A stretch of 42,069 nucleotides of DNA from DASUBN01 sp036263155 (GCA_036263155.1 DATAHN010000010.1:1-42069), one strand, 5' to 3'. Shown: positions 16,121 to 25,939, numbered from the stretch's first letter. Program-made: numbers and translations. Notes: generated by a model not told the origin, from the letters alone.

Positions 16121-17410
16121 TCAGCCCGCCGCTTTGAATTGGGCTTCCTCGGTGGATCCGGTGAGGGCCGCCAGGGACGACTGCCCGTTGGCGATGGCCT
16201 GGGTCACGGCGTCGAAATAGCCGGTTCCCACCTCACGCTGGTGGCGCGTGGCGCTGTAGCCCTGGGCCTCGGCTGCGAACTCTGCCTGCTGCAGCTCCAC
16301 GTACGCCGCCATCTGGCGCTCCCGGTAGTCGGCGGCGAGCTCGAACATGCCGTGGTTGAGGGAGTGGAAGCCCGCGAGGGTGATGAACTGGAACTTGTAG
16401 CCCATGGCGCTGAGCTCGCGCTGGAACTTCGCGATGGTGACGTCATCCAGATGCTTGCGCCAATTGAAGGACGGCGAGCAGTTGTAGGCCAGGAGCTTGC
16501 CGGGATGGGCCTGATGCAGCGCCTCGGCGAAGCGCCGTGCCTGATCGAGATCCGGCTTGGAGGTCTCGCACCAGACCAAGTCCGCGTAGGGCGCGTAGGC
16601 GATGCCGCGGGCGATGGCCTGGTCCAGACCCGGCTTCACGCCGAAGTAGCCCTCCACCGTGCGCTCCCCCGTCAGGAAACCCTTGTCGCGCGGGTCCACG
16701 TCGGAGGTGAGCAGTGCCGCCGCATCCGCGTCTGTGCGCGCCACGATCAGGGTGGGGACGTCCATGACGTCCGCCGCGAGGCGCGCCGCCACCAGCTTGC
16801 TCACCGCTTCCTGCGTCGGTACCAGCACCTTACCACCCATGTGTCCGCACTTCTTGGCGGCGGCGAGCTGGTCCTCGAAATGCACGCCGGCGGCGCCGGC
16901 CTCGATCATGGCCTTCATGAGCTCGAAGGCGTTGAGCACGCCGCCGAAGCCCGCCTCCGCGTCCGCTACGATGGGCGCATAAACGTCATCGTGCTCCTGG
17001 CCCTCCGAGGTGAGGATCTGGTCCAGGCGCTGGAATGCGTTATTGATGCGCCGCACCAGCGCCGGAACCGCGTCGGCGGGATACAGCGACTGGTCGGGGT
17101 ACATCTGGCCGGCGGTGTTGGAGTCCGCCGCCACCTGCCAGCCGGAGCAGTAGATGGCCTTGAGGCCGGCCTTCACCTGCTGCATGGCCTGGTTGCCGGT
17201 GAGCGCACCCAACGCGTTCACGAAGTCCTCGGTGTGCAGGAGCCGCCACAACTTCTCGGCACCTCGGCGGGCCAGGGTGTGCTCGATGGCGATGCTGCCG
17301 CGCAGCTTCACCACCTCAGCGGCGCCATAGCCGCGCTCCACGCTCTTCCAGCGCGGGTTGTCGCGCCAGTCACGTTCCAGTTGTTCCGCCGTCTTTAGTG
17401 CGCTGGCCAT
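16121..17410 (-). CDS. aceA: Isocitrate lyase
   Basis: A 429-residue glyoxylate-shunt enzyme cleaving isocitrate to glyoxylate and succinate. The catalytic loop KKCGHMGGK carries Cys188. Other ICL elements are YPDQSLYPADAVP, HFEDQLAAAKK and the C-terminal NCSPSFNWRKHLDD with LAGFHSLNHGMFELA. Length matches E. coli AceA (434). The start is ATG 17410 with GGAGG eight bases upstream; the open frame to 17647 overlaps aceB and is not used. It follows aceB after 17 bp, giving a divergently regulated aceBA operon without aceK. Confidence 0.97.
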   Translation of the reverse strand: MASALKTAEQLERDWRDNPRWKSVERGYGAAEVVKLRGSIAIEHTLARRGAEKLWRLLHTEDFVNALGALTGNQAMQQVKAGLKAIYCSGWQVAADSNTAGQMYPDQSLYPADAVPALVRRINNAFQRLDQILTSEGQEHDDVYAPIVADAEAGFGGVLNAFELMKAMIEAGAAGVHFEDQLAAAKKCGHMGGKVLVPTQEAVSKLVAARLAADVMDVPTLIVARTDADAAALLTSDVDPRDKGFLTGERTVEGYFGVKPGLDQAIARGIAYAPYADLVWCETSKPDLDQARRFAEALHQAHPGKLLAYNCSPSFNWRKHLDDVTIAKFQRELSAMGYKFQFITLAGFHSLNHGMFELAADYRERQMAAYVELQQAEFAAEAQGYSATRHQREVGTGYFDAVTQAIANGQSSLAALTGSTEEAQFKAAG

Positions 17411-17427
17411 GGTGAGTCCCTCCGGGT

Positions 17428-19068
17428 TCAGTCCAGATCGTGATATGCCACGCTGGTGAGGAACGGCTCCAGCCGCTCCGCGTGGGTCAAGTCCTTGAGC
17501 AGTCCTACCGCGCGGCGCAGGTGTGCGTGCTGCGCGGGAGGAGCCGAATTGAGCAGGCGGCCGCACTGCCGCTCGACGGTGTCGTCGATGAGCTTCGCGT
17601 CGAGCGCACTGCCGTCGTCGAGGCGCGTATCGCCCCGGTGCAGCCATTGCCAGAGCTGCGTGCGGGATATCTCCGCTGTCGCGGCATCCTCCATGAGGTT
17701 ATGGATGGGCACGCAGCCGTTGCCGCCGAGCCAGGCGGCCAGATAGAGGATGGAAACCTCGACGTTGTTATCGAGGCCTTGGCGGGTGATGCTGCCTTCC
17801 GGCACCGCGAGCAGGTCGGCTGCGCTGACCTGCACGTCCTCGCGCTTCCGGTCGAGCTGGTTTGGACCCTTGAGGTGCTTGTCGAAGATCTCCAGGGCGA
17901 TGGGCACCAGCGCCGGATGCGCGACCCAGGTGCCATCGTGGCCGTCTCCCGCCTCGCGTTCCTTGTCGGCACGTACCTTGGCAAGCGCGGCCTGGTTGGC
18001 CGCATCATCGTTCTTGATGGGGATCTGCGCCGCCATGCCGCCCATGGCGAACGCACCGCGCCGGTGGCAGGTCTTGATGAGCAGCTGCGAATAGGCGCGC
18101 ATGCACGGCGCGGTCATGGTCACCTGGCCGCGTTCCGGCAGCACCCGCGCCTTGCGCGCGTGCAGCTTCTTGATGAAGCTGAAGATGTAGTCCCAGCGTC
18201 CGCAGTTCAGTCCGACGATATGCTCACGCAGGGCGTAGAGAATCTCGTCCATCTCGAAAGCCGCCGGCAGGGTCTCGATGAGCACGGTGACCTTGACGGT
18301 GCCGTAGGGCAGCTTGAGTGCCGCCTCGGCGCGGGTGATCACGTCCTCCCAGAGGGCCGCCTCTTCCGAGGACTCCATCTTGGGCAAGTAATAATAAGGA
18401 CCGGTGCCGCGTGCCCTGAGGGCCGTCGCGTTGTTGAACAGGTACAGGCCAAAATCGAAGAGCGCAGCAGGCACGGGCTCGCCGTCCAGGAGTGCGTGCT
18501 TCTCCAGGAGATGCCAGCCGCGGGGCCGCACCACCAGCACCGCCGGCCTGTCGTTCACCTGGTACTGCTTGCCCTCCGGCGAGGTGTATCCGATGGTGCC
18601 CCGCACCGCGTCCTTGAGGTTGATCTGCCCTTCCACAACGTTGCGCCAGGTGGGCGCGAGGGAATCCTCGAAGTCCGCCATGAACACCTTGGCGCCGGAG
18701 TTGAGCGCGTTGATGATCATCTTGCGCTCGGTGGGCCCGGTGATCTCCACGCGCCGGTCCGTGAGGTCCGCGGGCACGGTGCCCACGTGCCAGTCGGACT
18801 CGCGGACGGAGCGGGTGTCGGCACGGAAATCCGGCAGTTCGCCGGCATCGAAGCGCGCTTGGCGGGCCACGCGGGCGGCCAGCAGCTCCTGGAGGCGCGG
18901 CTGGAAGTGGCGGCAGAGGTCGGCGACGAAGGCCAGGGCTTCCGGGCTCAGGACCTCGGCGTCCCGAATACCCCCACTCCCCCTGATTTCGAGGCTGGAA
19001 AGTGGGTCTGCGGGCATTTTACGGATGACTGAATCCACTGTTTTACCCGGTGATTCGTGGCTTTTCAT
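17428..19068 (-). CDS. aceB: Malate synthase A
   Basis: A 546-residue enzyme condensing glyoxylate with acetyl-CoA to malate. Type A features visible are ITGPTERKMIINALNSGAK, FMADFEDSLAPTW, VLIETLPAAFEMDEILY (catalytic/metal Glu) and NCGRWDYIFSFIKK, with the C-terminal helical domain ending near LTSVAYHDLD. E. coli AceB has 533 residues. The start at 19068 is preferred because AGGGG lies nine bases upstream; ATG 19092 has no ribosome site. It is divergent from the LysR gene across a 73-bp gap and is the first gene of aceBA. Confidence 0.97.
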   Translation of the reverse strand: MKSHESPGKTVDSVIRKMPADPLSSLEIRGSGGIRDAEVLSPEALAFVADLCRHFQPRLQELLAARVARQARFDAGELPDFRADTRSVRESDWHVGTVPADLTDRRVEITGPTERKMIINALNSGAKVFMADFEDSLAPTWRNVVEGQINLKDAVRGTIGYTSPEGKQYQVNDRPAVLVVRPRGWHLLEKHALLDGEPVPAALFDFGLYLFNNATALRARGTGPYYYLPKMESSEEAALWEDVITRAEAALKLPYGTVKVTVLIETLPAAFEMDEILYALREHIVGLNCGRWDYIFSFIKKLHARKARVLPERGQVTMTAPCMRAYSQLLIKTCHRRGAFAMGGMAAQIPIKNDDAANQAALAKVRADKEREAGDGHDGTWVAHPALVPIALEIFDKHLKGPNQLDRKREDVQVSAADLLAVPEGSITRQGLDNNVEVSILYLAAWLGGNGCVPIHNLMEDAATAEISRTQLWQWLHRGDTRLDDGSALDAKLIDDTVERQCGRLLNSAPPAQHAHLRRAVGLLKDLTHAERLEPFLTSVAYHDLD

Positions 19069-19106
19069 GACCTTATCCCCTCGCTTGCACATAAAGAAGA
19101 CAATTG

Positions 19107-19128
19107 TTTCAATTTAATCCATTGGAAA
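19107..19128. promoter_or_regulatory. Candidate LysR-family operator between aceB and the LysR gene
   Basis: TTTCAAT (19107-19113) and ATTGGAAA (19121-19128) form an imperfect dyad with a 7-bp centre and one bulged base. It is AT-rich inside GC-rich surroundings and lies in the shared 73-bp divergent promoter region, the usual place for LTTR sites. A palindromic CAATTG at 19101-19106 adjoins it. Confidence 0.4.
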
Positions 19129-19141
19129 TCGCAATGATCTC

Positions 19142-20062
19142 ATGACCGCTCTGACCCGCCAGTACCAGCATAACCGTCACGCCCAACTGCGGGCTTTCTG
19201 CCTCGCCGTTCAACAAGGCAGCATCTCCAAGGCGGCGGAGAAGCTGGACCTCGCACAACCCACCGTCTCGCTGCAGATACAGGCACTGGAACAAGAGCTG
19301 GGTGAACTCCTGCTGGAGCGGCGCGGCCCCAAGATATCTCCTACTCCCGCGGGGCTCGCTTTATTCGAGTTGGCACTGCCCCTGGTGCAGGGCCTCGACA
19401 CCCTGCCCCAGGCGCTCGCCGACAAGTTCGGCAAGCTGGACAGCGGCGAGATCAACATCGCCTGCGGCGAGTCGACACTACTGCATCTGCTGCCGCCATA
19501 CGTTAGGGAATTCGCCCAGTCTTACCCCGGGATACACCTGAGATTGCACAACGTCACCGGCCGCAACGGTCTCGCCATGCTGCGGGCCGACGAGGTGGAC
19601 TTCGCCGTGGGCTCCATGCTCGAGGTGCCCGACGATGTTGTATACCAGCCGCTGTTCAACTACGAGCCCATGCTCATCACCGCCATGGACCACCCGTTGG
19701 TGAAACTGCCGAAGGTGACGCTGGCGGACATCGCGCCCTATGGCCTGATCCTGCCGCCGCAGTTCCTCTCCACGCTACGCCGGGTGAGCGAGGTGTTCCG
19801 CAAACATGGTCTTGAGTACAAGGTGCGCCTGGAGGTGGGCGGCTGGGAGGTGATCAAGCGCTACGTGGAGGAAGGCCTCGGCATCTCCATCGTCACCAGC
19901 ATCTGCCTGCGCCAGAGCTACCGCCTGCGCGCGATCCCCATGAAGCAGTACTTCCCGGAGCGTACTTATGGTGTGGTGCAACGCCGCGGCAAGTTCATGA
20001 CGCCCCAGGCGAAGCGCTTCATAGAGTCCCTGGAGAAGCCGGCGGCGCGGGCCGGCGCGTGA
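19142..20062 (+). CDS. LysR-family regulator, divergent from aceBA
   Basis: A 306-residue LysR-type regulator. The N-terminal winged HTH covers about residues 14-72 (ISKAAEKLDLAQPTVSLQIQALE, a textbook LTTR helix pair), followed by a periplasmic-binding-protein-like effector domain with a CysB/Cbl-like feel (GEINIACGESTLLHLLP). Location 73 bp from aceB on the opposite strand suggests it controls the glyoxylate shunt; this is inference from context. Glyoxylate-shunt regulation in E. coli uses IclR instead. Its stop overlaps the rluE GTG start by four bases. Confidence 0.88.
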   Translation: MTALTRQYQHNRHAQLRAFCLAVQQGSISKAAEKLDLAQPTVSLQIQALEQELGELLLERRGPKISPTPAGLALFELALPLVQGLDTLPQALADKFGKLDSGEINIACGESTLLHLLPPYVREFAQSYPGIHLRLHNVTGRNGLAMLRADEVDFAVGSMLEVPDDVVYQPLFNYEPMLITAMDHPLVKLPKVTLADIAPYGLILPPQFLSTLRRVSEVFRKHGLEYKVRLEVGGWEVIKRYVEEGLGISIVTSICLRQSYRLRAIPMKQYFPERTYGVVQRRGKFMTPQAKRFIESLEKPAARAGA

Positions 20063-20586
20063 TCGTACTCTTCAACAAACCCTACGGCGTGCTCTGCCAG
20101 TTCACGGGAGACCGCGCCACCCTGGCCGACTATATAGATGTGAAGGGCGTGTACCCGGCGGGCCGCCTGGATACAGACAGCGAGGGCCTGCTGGTGCTCA
20201 CGGACGATGGCCGCCTGCAGAACCGTATCAGCCACCCGCACCATAAGCTCCCCAAGGCCTACCTTGCACAGGTGGAAGGTATCCCCGATGCGCAAGCGCT
20301 GGACCGCCTCGCGAAAGGCGTGAAGCTCAACGATGGCCACACCCTGCCCGCCCGCGCCCGGGCGGTGCCGCCGCCGGATTGGCTCTGGGAGCGCACGCCG
20401 CCGATCCGCTTCCGCAAGCGCGTGGCGGATTCCTGGATCGAACTCACGCTCCGGGAAGGCCGTAACCGGCAAGTGCGGCGCATGACCGCCGCGGTGGGCC
20501 ACCCGACCCTGAGGCTCATCCGCTGGTCGGTGGGAGACTGGAACCTGGAAGGACTCAAGCCCGGTGAGTACCGGGCGATCGGTTGA
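20059..20586 (+). CDS. rluE: 23S rRNA pseudouridine synthase RluE
   Basis: A 175-residue RsuA-family pseudouridine synthase without the N-terminal S4 domain, as expected for RluE, which in E. coli modifies 23S U2457. It starts directly with the catalytic domain (MIVLFNKPYGVLCQF). The catalytic Asp is Asp38 in AGRLDTDSEGLLVLTDDG. The C-terminal motif EGRNRQVRRMTAAVGHP is complete. The start is GTG 20059, overlapping the LysR stop (GTGA). Its stop directly abuts the stop of the convergent DAHP synthase gene, with no intervening bases. Confidence 0.93.
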   Translation: MIVLFNKPYGVLCQFTGDRATLADYIDVKGVYPAGRLDTDSEGLLVLTDDGRLQNRISHPHHKLPKAYLAQVEGIPDAQALDRLAKGVKLNDGHTLPARARAVPPPDWLWERTPPIRFRKRVADSWIELTLREGRNRQVRRMTAAVGHPTLRLIRWSVGDWNLEGLKPGEYRAIG

Positions 20587-21939
<1,353 letters not shown>

Positions 21940-22097
21940 ATCGGGCCCGCCATGCTACACGCCGCCCGTGGCACGGGAAAGCACGGGGTACGAAGGGCGC
22001 GCCGTTTGTGGCAAAATTACGCGCTTTTTAGCTGCCGTTTCCGTCCCCGCGCCCGCAGCGCGCGCCCAGGACCGCCGCGTAGGGTCGGCGTCCCGGG

Positions 22098-22125
22098 TTT
22101 TTCCGCAGAAAAATCAGTTTAGGAG
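22098..22125 (+). promoter_or_regulatory. Leader hairpin and ribosome site of the saccharopine dehydrogenase gene
   Basis: TTTTTC (22098-22103) and GAAAAA (22108-22113) form a perfect 6-bp hairpin with loop CGCA, followed by the ribosome site AGGAG at 22121-22125, nine bases before the ATG at 22135. The ribosome site fixes the start; the hairpin has no demonstrated role. Confidence 0.5.
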
Positions 22126-22134
22126 ATTCGTCCC

Positions 22135-23298
22135 ATGCATCGCGTGCTCGTCCTCGGCGCCGGCAAGATCGGTTCCCTGCTCTCCGGCCTCCTGGCCTCT
22201 TCCGGCGACTATGAGATCAGCCTCGCCGATGCCAACGGCAAGGCCGCCGAGTCCGTGGCCGCCAGCCACAAGCAGGCCGGCATCTCCATCAAGGCCTTCC
22301 AAGTGGACGCCTCCAACAAGGCCGCCCTGGAAGCCCACCTGAAGTCCCATCCGGCGGACGCGGTGATCTCCAGCCTGCCCTACTTCTGCAACCCGCCGGT
22401 GGCGGAGGTCGCGCGCAAGCTCGACATGCACTACTTCGACCTCACCGAGGACGTGGAAGTGACCCGCGCCGTGACCAAGACCGCCCAGGGCGCCAAGACC
22501 ACCTTCGCTCCGCAGTGCGGCCTCGCCCCCGGTTTCATCAGCATCGCCGCCAACGAGCTGATGCGCCACTTCGACGAGATCCACGACGTGAAGCTGCGCG
22601 TCGGCGCGCTGCCCCAGAACCCGGGCAACATGACCAAGTATTCGCTGACCTGGTCCTCCGACGGCGTCATCAACGAGTACGGCAACACCTGCTACGGCAT
22701 CGTCAACGGCAAGGAAGCGGCGCTGATGCCGCTCGAGGGGCTGGAGACCATCCAGCTGGAGGGCAAGCTGTACGAGGCCTTCAACACCTCCGGCGGCCTG
22801 GGTTCCCTGGCCGAGACCTACGCCGGCAAGGTGCGCAACATGACCTATAAGACCATGCGCTACCCCGGCCACTGCGAGGTGATGCGCCTGCTGATGAACG
22901 ACCTGGGGATGAACCAGGACCGCGACACCCTGAAGCGCATCCTGGAGCGGGCGGTACCGCGCACCGTGCAGGACGTGGTGCTCATTTATGTGTCCGTGAG
23001 CGGCCTGCAGCACGGCAAGTTCATGGAGGAGAGCTACTCCAACGCGGTGTACCCACAGGAGATCGCCGGCCACCTGTGGTCCGCGATCCAGGTGACCACC
23101 AGCGCCGGCATCGCCGCGGTGGTGGACCTGGTGCTGAAGGACCCGGGCAAGTACCGGGGACTGGTGATGCAGGAGCGCTTCAGCCTCACCGACGTGCTCG
23201 CCAACCGCTTCGGCAAGGCCTATGCCCAGGCCGAGACCGCCGAACTCTCGGCGCGCATGGTGCGCACCGGCGAGGCCGCCAAACAGTTCGTGGCCTGA
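22135..23298 (+). CDS. Saccharopine dehydrogenase (LYS9/AASS C-terminal type)
   Basis: A 387-residue oxidoreductase with an N-terminal Rossmann motif VLGAGKIGSLLSGLLA (residues 5-20) and a long C-terminal saccharopine domain (CGLAPGFISIAANEL, MRYPGHCEVMRLLM). Family knowledge: it cleaves saccharopine to glutamate and 2-aminoadipate-6-semialdehyde with NAD. The next gene, 18 bp downstream, encodes the dehydrogenase for that semialdehyde, which supports a role in lysine breakdown. The lysine-ketoglutarate reductase that makes saccharopine is not in the window. Homologous proteins acting on other substrates (carboxynorspermidine) exist, but the neighbour argues for lysine. Confidence 0.85.
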   Translation: MHRVLVLGAGKIGSLLSGLLASSGDYEISLADANGKAAESVAASHKQAGISIKAFQVDASNKAALEAHLKSHPADAVISSLPYFCNPPVAEVARKLDMHYFDLTEDVEVTRAVTKTAQGAKTTFAPQCGLAPGFISIAANELMRHFDEIHDVKLRVGALPQNPGNMTKYSLTWSSDGVINEYGNTCYGIVNGKEAALMPLEGLETIQLEGKLYEAFNTSGGLGSLAETYAGKVRNMTYKTMRYPGHCEVMRLLMNDLGMNQDRDTLKRILERAVPRTVQDVVLIYVSVSGLQHGKFMEESYSNAVYPQEIAGHLWSAIQVTTSAGIAAVVDLVLKDPGKYRGLVMQERFSLTDVLANRFGKAYAQAETAELSARMVRTGEAAKQFVA

Positions 23299-23316
23299 GC
23301 CAGGAGTCAGATACAC

Positions 23317-24849
23317 ATGGCCGACATCAGCAAGATCCTCTCCAGCCTGGGACTCACCCAGGACAACGCGGGCACCTGGACCGCCACCGGCGGCTGGCGT
23401 AAGAGCGCCGGCGGCAAGGTCATTGAGTCCGTGAACCCGGCCACCGGCCAGGTGATCGCCAAGGTGCATTGCGCCACGGAGGCGGACTACGAGCAGGTGA
23501 TCAAGGACGCCGAGGCGGCGTTCAAGCTCTGGCGCGAGGTGCCGGCCCCCAAGCGCGGCGAAGCCGTGCGCCTCATGGGCGAGGAGCTGCGCAAGCACAA
23601 GGACGCCCTGGGCAGCCTGGTCTCACTCGAGATGGGCAAGATCAAGGCCGAGGGCGACGGCGAGGTGCAGGAGATGATCGACATCGCCGACTTCGCGGTG
23701 GGCCAGTCGCGCATGCTGTACGGCCGCACCATGCACTCCGAACGGGTACGCCACCGCATGTCCGAGCAGTGGCATCCGCTCGGCGTGGTGGGCGTGATCT
23801 CCGCGTTCAATTTCCCGGTGGCGGTGTGGTCCTGGAACGCGTTCATCGCCGCCATCTGCGGCGATGTCACGGTCTGGAAGCCCTCCCCGCGCACCCCGCT
23901 GTGCGCGATCGCGGTGCAGAACATCGTGAATAAGGTGCTGGAGAAGCAGGGTCTGCCGGCCATCTTCAGCATGTTCATCGACGGCGACAACCGCCTGGCG
24001 GAGCGCTTCGTGAAGGACGAGCGCGTGGCGCTGGTGTCCTTCACCGGCTCCACCGCCATCGGCCGCAAGGTGGGCGAGATGGTCGCCAACCGCATGGGCA
24101 AATCCCTGCTGGAACTGGGCGGCAACAACGCCATCATCGTGGACGAGACTGCCGACCTGAAGCTCGTAGTCCCTGCCGTGGTGTTCGGCTCGGTCGGGAC
24201 CGCCGGCCAGCGCTGCACCACTACCCGCCGGCTCATCGTGCACGAGAGCCTGGTGGACAGCCTCACCCAGAAGCTGGTGGCCGCCTACAAGCAGGTGCGC
24301 ATCGGCGATCCGCTGGAGGCCGGCACCCTGATGGGCCCGCTCTGCAGCCAGGACGCGGTGAACCGCTACGAGAGCGCCGTGGCCGCGGTGCAGAAGGCCG
24401 GGGGCCAGGTGCTGACCGGTGGCAAGAAGCTCGACCGCCCCGGCTTCTTCGTGGAGCCCACCATCGTGCGCGCCGACAACGCGTGGGACATCGTCAAGAG
24501 CGAGACCTTCGCGCCGATCCTCTACGTCATGTCCTTCAAGACGCTGGACGAAGCCATCCGCATGCATAACGACGTGCCCCAGGGCTTGTCCTCCGCGATC
24601 TTCACCACCAGCGTGAAGAACGCCGAGTACTTCCTGTCCGCGGTGGGCAGTGACTGCGGTATCGCCAACGTCAACATCGGCACCTCCGGCGCCGAGATCG
24701 GCGGCGCTTTCGGCGGCGAGAAGGAGACCGGCGGCGGCCGCGAATCCGGCTCCGACGCCTGGAAGCAGTACATGCGCCGCCAGACCAACACCCTGAACTG
24801 GTCCGACTCCCTGCCGCTGGCGCAGGGCATTAAGTTCGATATCGGTTGA
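23317..24849 (+). CDS. 2-Aminoadipate-6-semialdehyde dehydrogenase (ALDH7/antiquitin type)
   Basis: A 510-residue aldehyde dehydrogenase. The catalytic Cys is Cys300 (GQRCTTTRRL) and the general base is Glu266 (LLELGGNNAI). NAD-binding elements include SAFNFPVAVWSWN, VWKPSP and FTGSTAIGR. The TAGQRCTTTRRL and GGAFGGEKETGGGRESGSD blocks are those of ALDH7A1/antiquitin. It oxidises aminoadipate semialdehyde (in equilibrium with piperideine-6-carboxylate) to 2-aminoadipate. It is co-transcribed with the saccharopine dehydrogenase gene (18-bp gap) and followed by a strong terminator. Confidence 0.93.
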   Translation: MADISKILSSLGLTQDNAGTWTATGGWRKSAGGKVIESVNPATGQVIAKVHCATEADYEQVIKDAEAAFKLWREVPAPKRGEAVRLMGEELRKHKDALGSLVSLEMGKIKAEGDGEVQEMIDIADFAVGQSRMLYGRTMHSERVRHRMSEQWHPLGVVGVISAFNFPVAVWSWNAFIAAICGDVTVWKPSPRTPLCAIAVQNIVNKVLEKQGLPAIFSMFIDGDNRLAERFVKDERVALVSFTGSTAIGRKVGEMVANRMGKSLLELGGNNAIIVDETADLKLVVPAVVFGSVGTAGQRCTTTRRLIVHESLVDSLTQKLVAAYKQVRIGDPLEAGTLMGPLCSQDAVNRYESAVAAVQKAGGQVLTGGKKLDRPGFFVEPTIVRADNAWDIVKSETFAPILYVMSFKTLDEAIRMHNDVPQGLSSAIFTTSVKNAEYFLSAVGSDCGIANVNIGTSGAEIGGAFGGEKETGGGRESGSDAWKQYMRRQTNTLNWSDSLPLAQGIKFDIG

Positions 24850-24877
24850 TACCAATCACGCCGGGTGGTATGAATTG

Positions 24878-24905
24878 GACGCCGCGCAACGCGCGGCGTC
24901 TTTTT
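24878..24905 (+). terminator. Rho-independent terminator after the lysine degradation genes
   Basis: A perfect 10-bp stem, GACGCCGCGC and GCGCGGCGTC (24878-24887, 24891-24900), with loop AAC and a TTTTTAT tail. It ends 19 bp before the uppP start. Confidence 0.92.
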
Positions 24906-24924
24906 ATATGTAAAGGATGCCCGC

Positions 24925-25761
24925 GTGCTCTACCTGGACCTGCTGCTGCTCGCCATCCTGCAGGGCATCAGCGAGCTCTTCCCCATCAGCAGCCTCGGCC
25001 ACAGCGTGCTGGTGCCGGCGATGCTGCACTGGCCCATCGACCGGGATGCGCCCTGGTTCCTGCCCTATATCGTGGTGCTGCACCTAGGCACCGCGGCCGC
25101 GCTGTTCCTGTACTTCTGGAAGGACTGGTTCGCGCTGCTGGGAGGCACGCTGAAGGCCCGCGGCCACATCCGCGACCCACAGGCGCGGCTGTTCTGGCTG
25201 CTGGTGTGCGGCACCCTGCCCGCCGGCATCCTGGGCCTGCTGCTGGAGCATAAGGTGCGGGAGTTCTTCGGCGGCTTCGCCGTCGCCGCCGCCTTTCTCG
25301 TGGTCAACGGCGTGATCCTGCTCCTGGGCGACCGCCTCAAGCACCGCGGCGGCTCCTCCACGCCCGAGTCCCTGAGCTGGGGCAAGGCGGTGTTCGTGGG
25401 CTGCGCCCAGGCGCTGGCGCTCATCCCCGGCATCTCTCGCTCCGGTGCCACACTGGTGGCGGGCATCCTGTCCGGGCTCGACTACGCCGCCTCGGCCCGC
25501 TTCTCGTTCCTGCTGGCGACACCCATCATCGGTGCCGCAGGCCTCCTCGAGATCCCGAAGCTGCTGCATCCGCACGCGGCCCTGCCGGAAGGGCTGCTGT
25601 TGGTGATATTGCTCGGGGGACTGCTCTCGGGCGTTTTCGCGTGGCTCAGCACGTGGTTCTTGATGAGATGGTTCAAGTCGCATGAATTGATGGCATTGCG
25701 GCCATTCGGTATCTATTGCCTCATTGCGGGTGGCGTTGCGCTGCTAACCATGCTGATTTAA
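24925..25761 (+). CDS. uppP: Undecaprenyl-diphosphate phosphatase UppP (BacA)
   Basis: A 278-residue polytopic membrane enzyme recycling the undecaprenyl carrier for peptidoglycan and other envelope polymers; high dosage gives bacitracin resistance. Both signature loops are present: QGISELFPISSLGH (Glu17, His26) and PGISRSGAT (Arg172, equivalent to E. coli Arg174). The start is GTG 24925 with AAAGGA eight bases upstream; the nearby ATG at 24917 is out of frame. The last 33 codons (25663-25761) are only about 48% G+C by hand count, less than the rest of the gene, and are duplicated in diverged form just downstream. Confidence 0.93.
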   Translation: MLYLDLLLLAILQGISELFPISSLGHSVLVPAMLHWPIDRDAPWFLPYIVVLHLGTAAALFLYFWKDWFALLGGTLKARGHIRDPQARLFWLLVCGTLPAGILGLLLEHKVREFFGGFAVAAAFLVVNGVILLLGDRLKHRGGSSTPESLSWGKAVFVGCAQALALIPGISRSGATLVAGILSGLDYAASARFSFLLATPIIGAAGLLEIPKLLHPHAALPEGLLLVILLGGLLSGVFAWLSTWFLMRWFKSHELMALRPFGIYCLIAGGVALLTMLI

Positions 25762-25813
25762 GCCTTCCAACCATCCCTGGCGTGCCTTCCAGTCTCGGCA
25801 TCCATGCCTCGTC

Positions 25814-25833
25814 GCGCGGCGCATGCGCCGCGC
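25814..25833. repeat. Perfect 20-bp GC palindrome between uppP and its tail copy
   Basis: GCGCGGCGCATGCGCCGCGC is its own reverse complement. With no loop or T-run it is a poor terminator; it lies 52 bp past the uppP stop and ends five bases before the tail copy begins. Confidence 0.85.
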
Positions 25834-25837
25834 CCTC

Positions 25838-25936
25838 ATGCGGTGGTTCAGATCGCATGAGCTGATGGCTTTGAGGCCGTTTGGAATCTATTGCCCGGTA
25901 GCAGGTGGACTCGCGCTGCTGACGTTGGCGTTCTGA
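25838..25936 (+). pseudogene. Remnant: second copy of the last 33 codons of uppP
   Basis: The frame beginning ATG at 25838 reads MRWFRSHELMALRPFGIY and ends in TGA at 25936. It aligns without gaps to the last 33 codons of uppP (25663-25761): 25 of 32 residues and 72 of 99 bases are identical by hand alignment. The upstream 240-odd codons are missing, so it cannot encode an enzyme. Differences fall mainly at third positions, so it looks like the tail of a diverged uppP allele rather than a recent copy. It may record allelic replacement or integration and loss of an element at the uppP 3' end. Confidence 0.85.
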
Positions 25937-25939
25937 AGT

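Noticed and set aside
17440..19032. Long plus-strand open frame opposite aceB
   Set aside because: Antisense shadow of aceB; no recognisable motif, no ribosome site.
22114..23598. Long minus-strand open frame opposite saccharopine dehydrogenase
   Set aside because: Crosses the boundary of two plus-strand genes and is His/Gly/Val-rich without motifs.
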